The position numbers and the translations under genes were made by a program. Below the pieces are notes generated by a model. It had not been told where the DNA came from, searched no databases, and worked only from the letters and a program-made list of their open reading frames with translations. This document shows, in pieces, positions 18,333 through 27,466 of a stretch of 64,000 nt of DNA. Source of the stretch: Ureibacillus massiliensis 4400831 = CIP 108448 = CCUG 49529 (GTDB lineage Bacteria > Bacillota > Bacilli > Bacillales_A > Planococcaceae); assembly GCF_000772965.1 (NCBI RefSeq), contig NZ_JPVQ01000012.1, positions 37,406-101,405 on the forward strand, read 5' to 3'. How positions within the stretch are numbered: the stretch's first letter is position 1; each line of letters begins with the position of its first letter.

Positions 18333-19037
18333 TTACATCGAATATTCGTCTTTTACCAAGTAACGATTTAAATAACGTTCTATCCATTTAAAGCCATGTT
18401 CGAAAATAAGTACGATGACATAATAAATAATGCTTAAGGAAATATAAATTTCAATTGCATGGGTAGTTGCCGTAATTAACGTTTCTCCACGTCCCATCAT
18501 ATCCATGACGCCGATTGAAAAGGCGAGGGAAGTGTCTTTTAAAGAACTGATTGAAGCATTCGCAATGTTTGGAAATGCTACACGAAATGCCTGTGGAAAC
18601 ACAATTCGATAAAAGTTTTGCCATGGTGACAGCCCGACCGAATAGGCAGCCTCCGTTTGACCATAATCTACGGAGGTAATGGCTCCACGGAAAAGCTCTG
18701 CAAAATTAGCGGTATTACTAAGTGTATACGTAATAATTACGAAATAAAATGGATCCATTCTTGTAATATCAACACCAAATAAACCTACAACTACAGGCAA
18801 ACCATAAAACACTAAAAATAATTGGATTAAAATTGGAGTCCCGCGGATAAATGAAATATAAACCGTTACAATTTCTTTTAAAATGGGAATATGATAAAGC
18901 TTAGGCATCGCTACTAGGATGCCTAGAAATAGACCGATTCCTACAGATAAAACCAAAATCTCAAGAGTTATATGCAAGTAGGATAATAGCTTAGGAATTG
19001 ATTCAAAGATTAATGATGGTTCAAAGAAATTCCCCAT
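18333..19037 (-). CDS. amino-acid ABC transporter permease, YtmL-like
   Basis: A 234-residue permease with five hydrophobic segments, an EAA loop (EAAYSVGLSPWQNFYRIVFPQA) and FIRGTPILIQLFLVFYGLP. It forms a heterodimer candidate with the next permease. It is 51 bases downstream of the binding-protein gene on the same strand. The cargo is inferred from context (sulfur-containing amino acids or their adducts), not from the sequence itself. Confidence 0.85.
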   Translation of the reverse strand: MGNFFEPSLIFESIPKLLSYLHITLEILVLSVGIGLFLGILVAMPKLYHIPILKEIVTVYISFIRGTPILIQLFLVFYGLPVVVGLFGVDITRMDPFYFVIITYTLSNTANFAELFRGAITSVDYGQTEAAYSVGLSPWQNFYRIVFPQAFRVAFPNIANASISSLKDTSLAFSIGVMDMMGRGETLITATTHAIEIYISLSIIYYVIVLIFEHGFKWIERYLNRYLVKDEYSM

Positions 19038-19088
19038 AACGATGCCTCCTTTCCGCGAATATTTAATTTAATAAGAGTAAATTATCAT

Positions 19089-19895
19089 TTATAGTTCGAC
19101 GGAATAGTCAGAACCCAGCCATTTTGTACTTAATTCTTTTACAGTACCGTCCTCAATTAATTCTTTTAATGCTCTATCTACAGCATCAGCTAATTTAGCA
19201 TCTTCTTTATTGAACATAAAGAAAATGTCTGTAAATAAAAGGGGGTCACCAACGATTTTTTGCTCTGCATCAGAAGCATTATTATTAATATCCACTGCGA
19301 AAGGGAAGCTGAAAATAGCGTCAATTCTCCCTGTTTTTAATTGGTTATTCATGTCTGTCGTTTGTGTAATATAAGAAATTTCTGTATCAAAGTCATGCTC
19401 TTTTACATATTGTTCAACAAAAATAGAAGCATTGCTCGTTGGAGATACACCAACTGTTTTCCCGTTAATATCATCGATAGATTGAATCTCTTCATTTCCT
19501 TCGTGAACGACAACATGTAGAGGCATCGCATTATATGGCTGTTTATTGAATAAAAATTTCTCTTCCCGTTCTTCGTTTTTTGCCATATTATGTGCTAAAA
19601 GGTCGATTTTCTTTGTTTCTAGGCTTAACAATAGGTTGCTAAATTCCATCGTTTGAAATTCAAATTCATATTCTTCGAGACGTTTGTCGATTTCTTTAAG
19701 CAATTCAATATCGTAACCTGTTAATTCGCCATTTTCATCAAAGAAACAGATATTTATAAATTGTGATCCTGTTCCAATGACCACTTTCTCCGCATTTCCT
19801 GATGAGGCAGATGTTGCCGCTGGTTCACTTGAGCTACCACAAGCAGATAACAGAAGAGCGGCAATCAATGTAATAGCAAAAGTTAATTTTTTCAT
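19089..19895 (-). CDS. amino-acid ABC transporter substrate-binding lipoprotein, YtmJ/YtmK-like
   Basis: A 268-residue SBP_bac_3 family protein with a lipoprotein signal (LLLSAC, Cys at residue 19), so it is tethered outside the membrane. It has the typical ENGELTGYDIELLKEIDKRL and SLETKKIDLLAHNMAKNEEREEKFLF blocks of polar amino-acid binding proteins. Its start overlaps the stop codon of the glutaredoxin gene by 4 bases. B. subtilis has two such proteins (YtmJ, YtmK) in the equivalent operon, and here there is one. Confidence 0.88.
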   Translation of the reverse strand: MKKLTFAITLIAALLLSACGSSSEPAATSASSGNAEKVVIGTGSQFINICFFDENGELTGYDIELLKEIDKRLEEYEFEFQTMEFSNLLLSLETKKIDLLAHNMAKNEEREEKFLFNKQPYNAMPLHVVVHEGNEEIQSIDDINGKTVGVSPTSNASIFVEQYVKEHDFDTEISYITQTTDMNNQLKTGRIDAIFSFPFAVDINNNASDAEQKIVGDPLLFTDIFFMFNKEDAKLADAVDRALKELIEDGTVKELSTKWLGSDYSVEL

Positions 19896-20170
19896 ATGGT
19901 TTGTACCCCTTTGTTTTTGATTTTTTCAAGGGCATTTTGTAAATGTTCAACGCCTAACTCTGTTACAGCAGTAAATGTATTGCCTTGTCCTATTTCAACA
20001 ACTGGTACGTAACGAATGCCGTATTTCAAATCTAAAATATCGCGGAATTCATCATGTTCTGTAACATCGATAATTTGATAATCGATTCCTTCTCCTTCTA
20101 AATAGCTTTTTACCTCACCACAATAAGAGCATCCTTGTTTCGCCCAAAGGACTATTTTAAGATTTGCCAT
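19892..20170 (-). CDS. glutaredoxin-family protein, YtnI-like
   Basis: A 92-residue thioredoxin-fold protein with the redox motif CSYC at about residues 14-17 and a cis-Pro region (RYVPVVEIG). It is close in size and context to B. subtilis YtnI, which sits between two monooxygenase genes. AGGAGG precedes the ATG. It lies 11 bases after the upstream monooxygenase gene and overlaps the next gene. A role in reducing sulfur products of the monooxygenases is inference. Confidence 0.85.
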   Translation of the reverse strand: MANLKIVLWAKQGCSYCGEVKSYLEGEGIDYQIIDVTEHDEFRDILDLKYGIRYVPVVEIGQGNTFTAVTELGVEHLQNALEKIKNKGVQTI

Positions 20171-20181
20171 ATTTTTTCCTC

Positions 20182-21195
20182 CTAAATTTTTAATGAAATC
20201 TCTAGTTTTTCGAGATTAACAGGACTTATTAGATTAAATGATTCAATACGAGCTTTTGTATCTAATACTGGCGTATGATAAATGAACTCATCTACTCCAA
20301 ATGTTGTATAAAGTTCATCAAGCTTCTCTTTAATTTGGGCGGGGGTACCGCTAATTACAGTTGGTTCATGTCTTTCGATAGTGTAGCTTTCTCCAGATTC
20401 TCTTCCTAATTTCTCTGCTTGTTCCTCAGTTATTAATGTCAGTCTTTTCCCACTTGCAAGCTTTACTTTAAATAGTGTTTGACCTGCGGCGAAATTTTTA
20501 GCTTTTTGTTCATCTGTTGACGCAATGACATTTACACCGAGTATAAAACGTCCATTAGGGGAGTATTCACGATAAGCTTTTACAGCTTCAACTAATTCAC
20601 TATCATTACTATTGAAAAATTGAGCATAGGCAAAAGAAATACCAAGTTTGCCAGCTTCAGTTGCACTACCTTGACTTGCCCCAAGTAATATAACTTCCGG
20701 TTTTGCTTTTGGAAGTGGAGTTGCCTTTAGTTCAGCGAATTCATGATCTTTAGGGATAGTATTGTTTATAAATTGATTCACTAGGGCAAGTCGTTCATAA
20801 AAATCATTTTCAGTTGAATTTTTTTTGTATTGTAAGGCTTTTGTAGAAAGGGGGAGGCCACCTGGAGCCTTCCCAATTCCTAAGTCCACCCGATCACCAG
20901 CTAAACTAGCAAGCACGTGGAAGTTTTCAGCTACTTTATATGGACTGTAATGCTGAAGCATAACACCACCGGAACCAACTCGAATTCTCTTTGTTTTTGC
21001 TAGTAGATAAGAAACAAGTACTTCCGGTGAGGAGCCTGCCACTTCCAAAGTATTATGATGCTCTGAAACTAAAAAACGGTGGTAGCCAAGTTTTTCCGCT
21101 TCCTGAGCAAGTTCAACGGTATTCTTTAATGCAGATTCATAAGATTCTTCGTTAATGAGAGGGCTTTGATCCAATATGGAAATTTGATAGTTCAA
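20182..21195 (-). CDS. LLM-class flavin monooxygenase, YtmO-like
   Basis: A 337-residue luciferase-like protein beginning ISILDQSPLINEE, the signature of the MsnO8/YtmO group, with FLVSEHHNTLEVAGSSPEVL, RIRVGSGGVMLQHYSPYKVAE and DLGIGKAPGG. The start is TTG with GGAAGGAAG upstream. It is the second monooxygenase of the operon and lies between a YtnJ-like enzyme and a glutaredoxin, the same three functions found together in the B. subtilis ytm/ytn operon. Confidence 0.85.
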   Translation of the reverse strand: MNYQISILDQSPLINEESYESALKNTVELAQEAEKLGYHRFLVSEHHNTLEVAGSSPEVLVSYLLAKTKRIRVGSGGVMLQHYSPYKVAENFHVLASLAGDRVDLGIGKAPGGLPLSTKALQYKKNSTENDFYERLALVNQFINNTIPKDHEFAELKATPLPKAKPEVILLGASQGSATEAGKLGISFAYAQFFNSNDSELVEAVKAYREYSPNGRFILGVNVIASTDEQKAKNFAAGQTLFKVKLASGKRLTLITEEQAEKLGRESGESYTIERHEPTVISGTPAQIKEKLDELYTTFGVDEFIYHTPVLDTKARIESFNLISPVNLEKLEISLKI

Positions 21196-21274
21196 TCGGT
21201 TTACTTCCTTCCAAATTTTATTTTTAACAATTATTCTTGTACTCCGATAAAAATACTGGGTTTTAAGGTCAGAA

Positions 21275-22603
21275 TTAAACGGTTTGTTTCGCTTTTGTAT
21301 AACGATTTTCTACAAATGGAATTCCTAAGTTGCCACGTAATGTATCTGCTGGATAATCCTTGCGATAACGTCCTTTTGCCTGAAGTATTGGTACAACTTT
21401 ATCAACAAAGTCATCAAGAGTATTTGGGACTGTTGTTGCAATAATAAATCCATCTGCCCCTTCTGCATCTACCCAGCGAATTATTTCATTTGCAATCTTT
21501 TCAGGTGTACCGATAAAGGATGAACGAGGTGTTGCTTCTCTTAATGCCACTTCACGCAATGTTAAATTTTCTTCTTTGGCGTATTTTTTTATGTTATCAG
21601 TCGTACTTCTAAAGCTATTGGCTCCGATATCCCCAAGCTCTGGGAAAGGTGCATCTACATCATATTGAGTGAAATCATGGTGATCAAAGTAACGACCTAA
21701 ATAAGCAAGTGCTTTATCGATTGAAACTAGATTTGCGATTTCCCAATATTTACGTTCAGCTTCTTCTTCTGTATCACCAATAATGGGCGAGATACCAGGG
21801 AAACTTAGAAGTTGATCGGGGTTGCGTCCTTCTTTAAGGGTAGCTGTTTTGATCTTCTTATAATAATTTTGAGCATCCTCTAATGAATTTGGACCTGAGA
21901 ATACAGCATCGGCTGTTTTAGCTGCAAGCTGAATACCTGCATCAGATGAACCGGCTTGGAAAATAACTGGTTGACCTTGTCTTGAACGAGCAACATTTAA
22001 AGGACCTCGAACAGAGAAGTATTTTCCTTTATGATTAAGAACGTGTAATTTTGAAGGGTCAAAGAATTGGTCATTTTCAACATCAAAGGTAAATGCATCA
22101 TTTTCCCAAGAATCCCACAAACCTTTTACTACTTCTAAGTATTCTTCGGCAATTTCGTAACGAACGGGATGGCTAGGGTGCTCTTCGATTGTTTTATTAA
22201 AATTAAGTGCTGTGCTCTCTAACGGTGTTGTGACAACATTCCATCCAGCGCGACCATCACTAATTAAATCGAGCGAACCTAACTGACGAGCAACGTTGAA
22301 TGGTTCACTATACGAGGTAGAAATTGTTCCCACAAGTCCAATGTTTTTTGTTCGTGCACTAAGTGCAGATAAAATTGTAATTGGTTCAAAACGATTTAAA
22401 AAATGAGGAATTGATTTTTCATTTATGAATAAACCATCTGCAATAAATACTAAATCAAATTTTCCCTCTTCCGCTTTTTGCGTTTGCTGTGTGTAAAACT
22501 CAAGGCTTACACTTTGATTTTTTTTAACATCAGGATGACGCCATCCCGAAATATTACCTCCGACACCGTGAACAATGGCACCAAAATGAATTTGCTTAAC
22601 CAT
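21275..22603 (-). CDS. NtaA/SnaA/DszA-family monooxygenase, YtnJ-like
   Basis: A 442-residue flavin-dependent monooxygenase of the nitrilotriacetate/pristinamycin/dibenzothiophene group. Signatures are the start [43 protein letters not shown] and [26 protein letters not shown]. It is the first gene of the operon, with AAGGAGG before the ATG. In B. subtilis the homologue YtnJ belongs to a sulfur-scavenging operon controlled by the LysR protein YtlI and by CymR. The enzyme needs reduced FMN, which the SsuE-like protein at the operon's end could supply. Confidence 0.88.
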   Translation of the reverse strand: MVKQIHFGAIVHGVGGNISGWRHPDVKKNQSVSLEFYTQQTQKAEEGKFDLVFIADGLFINEKSIPHFLNRFEPITILSALSARTKNIGLVGTISTSYSEPFNVARQLGSLDLISDGRAGWNVVTTPLESTALNFNKTIEEHPSHPVRYEIAEEYLEVVKGLWDSWENDAFTFDVENDQFFDPSKLHVLNHKGKYFSVRGPLNVARSRQGQPVIFQAGSSDAGIQLAAKTADAVFSGPNSLEDAQNYYKKIKTATLKEGRNPDQLLSFPGISPIIGDTEEEAERKYWEIANLVSIDKALAYLGRYFDHHDFTQYDVDAPFPELGDIGANSFRSTTDNIKKYAKEENLTLREVALREATPRSSFIGTPEKIANEIIRWVDAEGADGFIIATTVPNTLDDFVDKVVPILQAKGRYRKDYPADTLRGNLGIPFVENRYTKAKQTV

Positions 22604-22687
22604 GAGATCTCCTCCTTAAATGTTGAGTAATACCGGAAAATGCTTTAATAAATACAAAACCACTTATCTTACTAGGAATTGTTATGA

Positions 22688-22717
22688 ATAGTAACATTTA
22701 TCAGATAATTATTGCAA
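22688..22717 (-). promoter_or_regulatory. candidate promoter of the sulfur operon
   Basis: On the minus strand TTGCAA (22712-22717) and TACTAT (22688-22693) are 18 bases apart. They lie about 85 bases upstream of the first gene of the operon. Confidence 0.4.
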
Positions 22718-22726
22718 TACAGATAA
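22698..22726. promoter_or_regulatory. possible operator flanking the -35 element
   Basis: TTATCAGATAA (22698-22708) is an 11-bp interrupted palindrome. CAGATAA recurs at 22702-22708 and 22720-22726, so the two copies bracket the -35 hexamer. This could be the site for the neighbouring LysR-type protein. The assignment is inference. Confidence 0.3.
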
Positions 22727-22841
22727 TGATAGAAAAAAACTATCAGTCCATAAAGCAAGAGAAAATGTAGGTTGAAATGATTGATAAAAAACTTCTATTA
22801 GTAAAGTGATAATAATTTTGAATTAAACAGTTTGCAATAAC

Positions 22842-22870
22842 AAAAAAAATGCCACACCAATGTGTGACAT
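22842..22870 (-). terminator. terminator of the HTH-only LysR gene
   Basis: On the minus strand ATGTCACACA and GGTGTGGCAT form a stem followed by eight T residues, 10 bases past the stop codon. The gene therefore ends as its own short unit. Confidence 0.8.
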
Positions 22871-22880
22871 CCCAATAAAA

Positions 22881-23141
22881 TCAGTCATTTCTATGAAGAT
22901 ATTTTTTACTTTCATAGAACGACTCTACAATATAAGTAGCAAAAGGAATGAACTCTTTGCCACTCTCCGTTAGACTTAAACTTCTACCTTCTCGATTAAA
23001 AAGTGTTGTACCAAGTGACTCTTCTAAAGATTTAATCCGAGCTGAAACAGTAGGCTGTGTTAAGTATAATGCGTTTGCTGCTTTATGAATGCTTTTATAC
23101 TTAACAACATAAAGAAACGACTCGATATGTTCAATATTCAT
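22881..23141 (-). CDS. HTH-only LysR-type regulator
   Basis: An 86-residue protein that is only the N-terminal winged-helix part of a LysR regulator: NIEHIESFLYVVKYKSIHKAANALYLTQPTVSARIKSLEESLGTTLF in outline, then FIPFATYIVE of the linker helix. Full LysR proteins are about 290-310 residues. The effector domain is missing, and the reading frame after the stop codon shows no trace of one. A terminator follows directly. It is divergent in role from no other regulator nearby and sits at the head of the sulfur operon, where B. subtilis has the full-length LysR YtlI. It may be a genuine mini-regulator or a truncated relic. Confidence 0.75.
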   Translation of the reverse strand: MNIEHIESFLYVVKYKSIHKAANALYLTQPTVSARIKSLEESLGTTLFNREGRSLSLTESGKEFIPFATYIVESFYESKKYLHRND

Positions 23142-23456
23142 TTCTACCCCTCGATTCCAATACTGTTAAATTCCGACTTATCCTATAAGGTTTATAATAT
23201 ATGAATTTTCAAAGTAAATCAACACTTCGAAGATGAAGAGCAATTGTATTAACATTTCAATATATTTTTTACATCACTCCATCTTTCCAGAGCACTTTTT
23301 CTATTACACTTTTATATTTTTTTGAAATTATGTGAAATATGTCTGAAAACTCTCATATTATAAAAAAAGTGCTTTTCATTTGATATTTACAAAATTAGGC
23401 ACTTTTTGACGAGTTGTCCGCTTAATGAAATTAAAAAATAGATGGGTGAGGATATA
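23142..23456. other. intergenic region upstream of yhbH
   Basis: This 315-base gap holds no gene I can support. It contains an inverted repeat (AAAAAGTGC at 23364-23372 and GCACTTTTT at 23399-23407, with a 26-base loop) that could act as a weak terminator before yhbH. I see no confident SigE promoter. Confidence 0.4.
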
Positions 23457-24614
23457 ATGAGCGAAAATCAGAAACAGTTTGTCATCTCGAAGGAAAATTG
23501 GTCCCTCCATCGTAAAGGGCACCAGGATCAACAGCGTCACATGGAAAAGGTAAGAGAGGCGATTAAAAACAATCTGCCAGACATTGTTAGTGAAGAGAGT
23601 ATTATCATGTCGAACGGCCGAGAAGTCATCAAGATTCCAATTCGTTCATTGGATGAATACAAAATCAGATATAACTACGATAAATCCAAGCATGTAGGTC
23701 AAGGAAAAGGTGACAGCAAGGTTGGGGATGTTGTTGCTAGGGAGCGAGGTCAAAGTGAAAAGGGTCCAGGTAAGGGGAATAAAGCCGGGGACTCTGCTGG
23801 TGAAGATTACTATGAAGCTGAGGTTAGCTTAGAAGAAGTACAAAGCATTTTATTTAATGAGCTTGAGCTTCCAAATTTACAGGAAAAAGAAAAAGAAAAT
23901 ATTACTATTGAGAAAATTGAATTTAATGATATTCGTAAAAAAGGACTTATTGGCAATATTGACAAAAAGCGTACGATCCTTTCGGCGATAAAAAGAAATG
24001 CCATGAATGGAGAGGCGAAAATTACTCCAATCCATAATGATGACCTTCGATTTAAAACATGGGATGAAGTGATACGACCTGAATCTAAGGCTGTTGTGTT
24101 AGCGATGATGGATACAAGTGGCTCAATGGGGACATTTGAAAAGTACTGTGCTAGAAGCTTCTTCTTTTGGATGACAAGATTCCTAAGGACTAAATATGAG
24201 TATGTTGATATTGAATTCATTGCCCATCATACAGAAGCGAAAGTCGTAACAGAAGAAGAATTTTTTACAAAAGGTGAAAGTGGCGGTACTGCCTGCTCCT
24301 CAGCATATGCAAAAGCCCTAGAATTGGTTCAAGGAAAGTACAATCCGTCTCGCTACAACATCTATCCTGTTCACTTCTCAGATGGTGATAATTTCTCAAC
24401 AGATAACGAAAAATGTTTGAAATTAGTTAAAGAATTAATGAAGGTTTCAAGTATGTTCGGTTACGGTGAAGTAAATGCTCATAATCGTTACTCAACATTA
24501 ATGAGTGTTTATAGAAAAATAGATGATCCTAAATTTAGATACTATATATTGAAGGAAAAAAATGATGTGTATGAGGCGTTAAAAAGATTTTTCCAAAATA
24601 AAGTGGAAGCTTAA
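23457..24614 (+). CDS. yhbH: sporulation protein YhbH (DUF444)
   Basis: A 385-residue DUF444 protein, equivalent to B. subtilis YhbH and E. coli YeaH. It has a conserved N-terminus ([21 protein letters not shown]), a Gly/Lys-rich linker ([21 protein letters not shown]), and a C-terminal von Willebrand A-like domain with the metal site MDTSGSMG at about residue 220. The ATG at 23457 is chosen because GGTGAGG lies 5 bases upstream. The ATG at 23442 overlaps that site. It is followed by spoVR after 46 bases. PrkA, YhbH and SpoVR form a conserved trio across bacteria. Confidence 0.92.
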   Translation: MSENQKQFVISKENWSLHRKGHQDQQRHMEKVREAIKNNLPDIVSEESIIMSNGREVIKIPIRSLDEYKIRYNYDKSKHVGQGKGDSKVGDVVARERGQSEKGPGKGNKAGDSAGEDYYEAEVSLEEVQSILFNELELPNLQEKEKENITIEKIEFNDIRKKGLIGNIDKKRTILSAIKRNAMNGEAKITPIHNDDLRFKTWDEVIRPESKAVVLAMMDTSGSMGTFEKYCARSFFFWMTRFLRTKYEYVDIEFIAHHTEAKVVTEEEFFTKGESGGTACSSAYAKALELVQGKYNPSRYNIYPVHFSDGDNFSTDNEKCLKLVKELMKVSSMFGYGEVNAHNRYSTLMSVYRKIDDPKFRYYILKEKNDVYEALKRFFQNKVEA

Positions 24615-24660
24615 GTAGGTGGAAAATTCCCTATAAACTAAAGTTGGAGGGATTCATTAC

Positions 24661-26061
24661 ATGGAAAAAGAGCTTCATAAGTCCATTGATCAAATTACAG
24701 AAATTGCTACTGGTTTTGGATTAGATTTCTTTCCAATGCGCTATGAAATATGCCCAGCAGAAGTAATTTATACGATTGGAGCTTACGGAATGCCAACGAG
24801 ATTTACTCATTGGAGTTTCGGAAAACAATTTCATAAAATGAAGCTGCAATATGATTTTGGTCTTAGTCAAATTTATGAGTTGGTTATTAATTCAAATCCG
24901 TGCTATGCATTTTTATTAGATACAAATACATTAACTCAAAATAAGTTAATCATTGCTCATGTGCTAGCTCATTGTGACTTCTTCAAAAATAATGTTCGTT
25001 TTTCTAATACTAGAAGAGACATGGTGGAGAGCATGACTTCAACGGCAGAACGAATCGCCCATTATGAAACCTTGTATGGTAAAGATGAAGTTGAGCAATT
25101 TTTAGATGCGGTGCTTGCAATTCAAGAGCATATCGATCCATCGTTATTAAGACCAAAGCTTATGTATAATGATTACGATGTAGATGAAGATATCATTATG
25201 AAACCAAAGTCACCTTATGATGATTTATGGAGTTTAGATAATAATGAAAAAGATGATAGACCCGTATTACCGAGAAAGAAAAAATTCCCTCCGAAACCTG
25301 AAAAGGATTTATTGTTATTTATTGAAGAGTACAGCAGGGAGCTTGAGGAGTGGCAACGAGATATATTAACAATGATGCGAGAGGAAATGTTATACTTCTG
25401 GCCTCAGCTTGAAACAAAAATTATGAATGAAGGCTGGGCATCCTATTGGCACCAACGAATAATGCGTGAATTAGATTTAACAACAGAAGAAACGATTGAA
25501 TATGCAAAGCTAAATGCAGGTGTCGTACAGCCATCAAAAACAACGATTAATCCATATTACCTTGGCTTGAAGATATTTGAAGATATCGAAAAGCGTTATG
25601 ACCATCCAACAGAAGAAATGCTTAAACTCGGTGTTAAACCTGGTTCAGGGCGTGAGAAAATATTTGAGGTTAGAGAGATTGAATCGGACATTTCCTTTAT
25701 TAGAAACTATTTAACAAAGGAATTAGTAGAACAAGAAGATTTATATTTATTTGAAAAGAAAGGGCTCGAATATCGTATAAGTGATAAGGATTACCAAAAT
25801 GTACGTGATCAGCTAGTTTCGATGAGAGTAAATGGAGGTTTTCCATATATCGTTGTAGAAAATGGAGATTACTTGAGGAACGGAGAATTGTATTTGAAGC
25901 ATGGCTACGAGGGAATGGAGTTAGAATCAGATTATTTAGAGCATGTTCTACAATATATTTATAAATTATGGGGTCGACCAGTGCATATGGAAACATATGT
26001 TGAAGAAAAACCAATCTTATATTCTTATGATGGTAAAAAGAATTATCGTAGGTTTATGTAA
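24661..26061 (+). CDS. spoVR: SpoVR-family stage V sporulation protein
   Basis: A 466-residue SpoVR protein, close to the B. subtilis length of 468. Family blocks are [34 protein letters not shown] in outline, [10 protein letters not shown], and [18 protein letters not shown]. In Bacillus it is needed for normal spore cortex formation. It is soluble, with no membrane segment. It is co-transcribed with yhbH and ends at the strong hairpin at 26083. Confidence 0.95.
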   Translation: MEKELHKSIDQITEIATGFGLDFFPMRYEICPAEVIYTIGAYGMPTRFTHWSFGKQFHKMKLQYDFGLSQIYELVINSNPCYAFLLDTNTLTQNKLIIAHVLAHCDFFKNNVRFSNTRRDMVESMTSTAERIAHYETLYGKDEVEQFLDAVLAIQEHIDPSLLRPKLMYNDYDVDEDIIMKPKSPYDDLWSLDNNEKDDRPVLPRKKKFPPKPEKDLLLFIEEYSRELEEWQRDILTMMREEMLYFWPQLETKIMNEGWASYWHQRIMRELDLTTEETIEYAKLNAGVVQPSKTTINPYYLGLKIFEDIEKRYDHPTEEMLKLGVKPGSGREKIFEVREIESDISFIRNYLTKELVEQEDLYLFEKKGLEYRISDKDYQNVRDQLVSMRVNGGFPYIVVENGDYLRNGELYLKHGYEGMELESDYLEHVLQYIYKLWGRPVHMETYVEEKPILYSYDGKKNYRRFM

Positions 26062-26082
26062 GTACTTTAAAACAACAAAAGC

Positions 26083-26114
26083 AGCCCGTGAGGCAATACT
26101 CACGGGCTCTTTTT
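26083..26114 (+). terminator. terminator of yhbH-spoVR
   Basis: AGCCCGTGAG and CTCACGGGCT form a perfect 10-bp stem with a 6-base loop followed by TCTTTTT. Confidence 0.9.
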
Positions 26115-26164
26115 AGTTAGTTTATATTATATTGCGCGCATTAGGAAATAGAAAAGATAAACTT

Positions 26165-26368
26165 TTAAAGGATTGGATAGTTCAACTGACATTGTGGATT
26201 CGTATAGTATGGGGGTCTTGTGCTTATTTTTGGTAATTGGAAAGGCTTTTGATCATTTGCATATCTTACGTTTACTTTTTCATTAGAGTAGGGAATCAAC
26301 AAAATATTTACACCAGGACATGGCTGATAAATTTGAATATTAACTCCTCCTAAAACAGATTTAACCAT
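26165..26368 (-). CDS. small hypothetical protein
   Basis: A possible 67-residue protein with two Cys and many Pro, Asn and Tyr residues (VNIQIYQPCPGVNILLIPYSNEKVNVRY, then RPPYYTNPQCQLNYPIL, in outline). That composition is seen in some small spore proteins. There is no clear ribosome binding site before the ATG, and its position among sporulation genes is the only context. I do not recognise a family. Confidence 0.4.
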   Translation of the reverse strand: MVKSVLGGVNIQIYQPCPGVNILLIPYSNEKVNVRYANDQKPFQLPKISTRPPYYTNPQCQLNYPIL

Positions 26369-26462
26369 ATTCTATTCATACATCTTCTTTAACGTAACAA
26401 GTGATTCACCATAAACGCCTAATACACATAAGATGGTTTAGAAATGTTACTAGGAGGATTCC

Positions 26463-27392
26463 ATGGATATTCAGCATGAGAAAGGAATGGAGGAGTCAAA
26501 ATATCCTCTATATCCGAATTACGGAAAAATCACTCGATTTGAAGAGGTTCCAGTTACAGTTCCCGAACAAAGGCAATATCGTCAACCGGGATTAGAAGGG
26601 CTTATGGTACCACGGCCGATTATAGAAAATCCAAACTATAAAGGTTCTGGGAAATTAAAAGGGAAAGTAGCTTTAATAACAGGTGGAGATAGTGGGATTG
26701 GCGCTGCGGTTGCGATTGCCTTTGCGAAAGAGGGGGCAGATGTATCCATTGCTTATTTAGATGAGCATGAGGATGCGAATCGTACAAAATGTAGAATTGA
26801 AGAGCTCGGTCAGCGCTGCTTATTGTTACCTGGTGATTTAAGAAATAAGGAACATTGCAAGAATATAGTTGAAAAAACAATACAAGCTTTTGGTAAGTTA
26901 GATGTTTTATGTAACCATGTAGGGATCCAATTTCAGCAGCTAAGCCTACTTGATATTACGGATGAGCAATTTGATGATACGTTTAAAGTTAATATTTATT
27001 CACATTTTTATACAACAAGGGCTGCACTTCCACATTTGAAGGTAGGTAGCTCAATCATCAATACTGCGTCAGTTGTAGCCTATGTAGGAAATAAGGAATT
27101 AATTGATTATACGGCAACAAAAGCTGCTAATGTTGGATTTAATCGTGCCTTAGCAAATAATTTAATAAGTAAAGGTATAAGGGTAAATGCGGTAGCACCA
27201 GGAAGAATATGGACGCCTCTAATACCGTCAAGCTTTTCAGCTGATGCAGTAGTAATTGCAGATAACCCAATGGAACGTCAAGGGCAGCCCTTTGAACTGG
27301 CGCCAACATATGTATACCTAGCGTCTGATGACTCCCGTTTTGTAACAGGGCAAACACTACATGTGAATGGTGGGCAAGTAATGTCAACCTAG
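26463..27392 (+). CDS. SDR-family oxidoreductase, YhdF/YhxD-like
   Basis: A 309-residue short-chain dehydrogenase with the N-terminal extension typical of the YhdF/YhxC/YhxD group ([17 protein letters not shown]...[12 protein letters not shown]). The Rossmann core follows from about residue 60. It shows TGGDSGIG for cofactor binding, NHVG in place of the usual NNAG, the Ser of TASVVAYVG, and the catalytic YTATK. AGGAGG lies 6 bases before the ATG. These dehydrogenases belong to general-stress or sporulation regulons in Bacillus. The substrate is unknown. Confidence 0.88.
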   Translation: MDIQHEKGMEESKYPLYPNYGKITRFEEVPVTVPEQRQYRQPGLEGLMVPRPIIENPNYKGSGKLKGKVALITGGDSGIGAAVAIAFAKEGADVSIAYLDEHEDANRTKCRIEELGQRCLLLPGDLRNKEHCKNIVEKTIQAFGKLDVLCNHVGIQFQQLSLLDITDEQFDDTFKVNIYSHFYTTRAALPHLKVGSSIINTASVVAYVGNKELIDYTATKAANVGFNRALANNLISKGIRVNAVAPGRIWTPLIPSSFSADAVVIADNPMERQGQPFELAPTYVYLASDDSRFVTGQTLHVNGGQVMST

Positions 27393-27417
27393 TAAAATGA
27401 CTAGTTTGTGAAAATGG

Positions 27418-27453
27418 AAAGAGTACAATTCGAGTTGAATTGTACTCTTTTTA
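27418..27453. terminator. terminator between the SDR and catalase genes
   Basis: AAAGAGTACAATT and AATTGTACTCTTT form a 13-bp stem with A and T runs on either side, placed between convergent genes. Confidence 0.85.
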
Positions 27454-27466
27454 CGTATAGCACGAA

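Noticed and set aside
22604..22880. S-box or T-box leader of the sulfur operon
   Set aside because: No S-box or T-box conserved boxes are seen, and the region is only about 100 bases from the putative promoter to the first gene.
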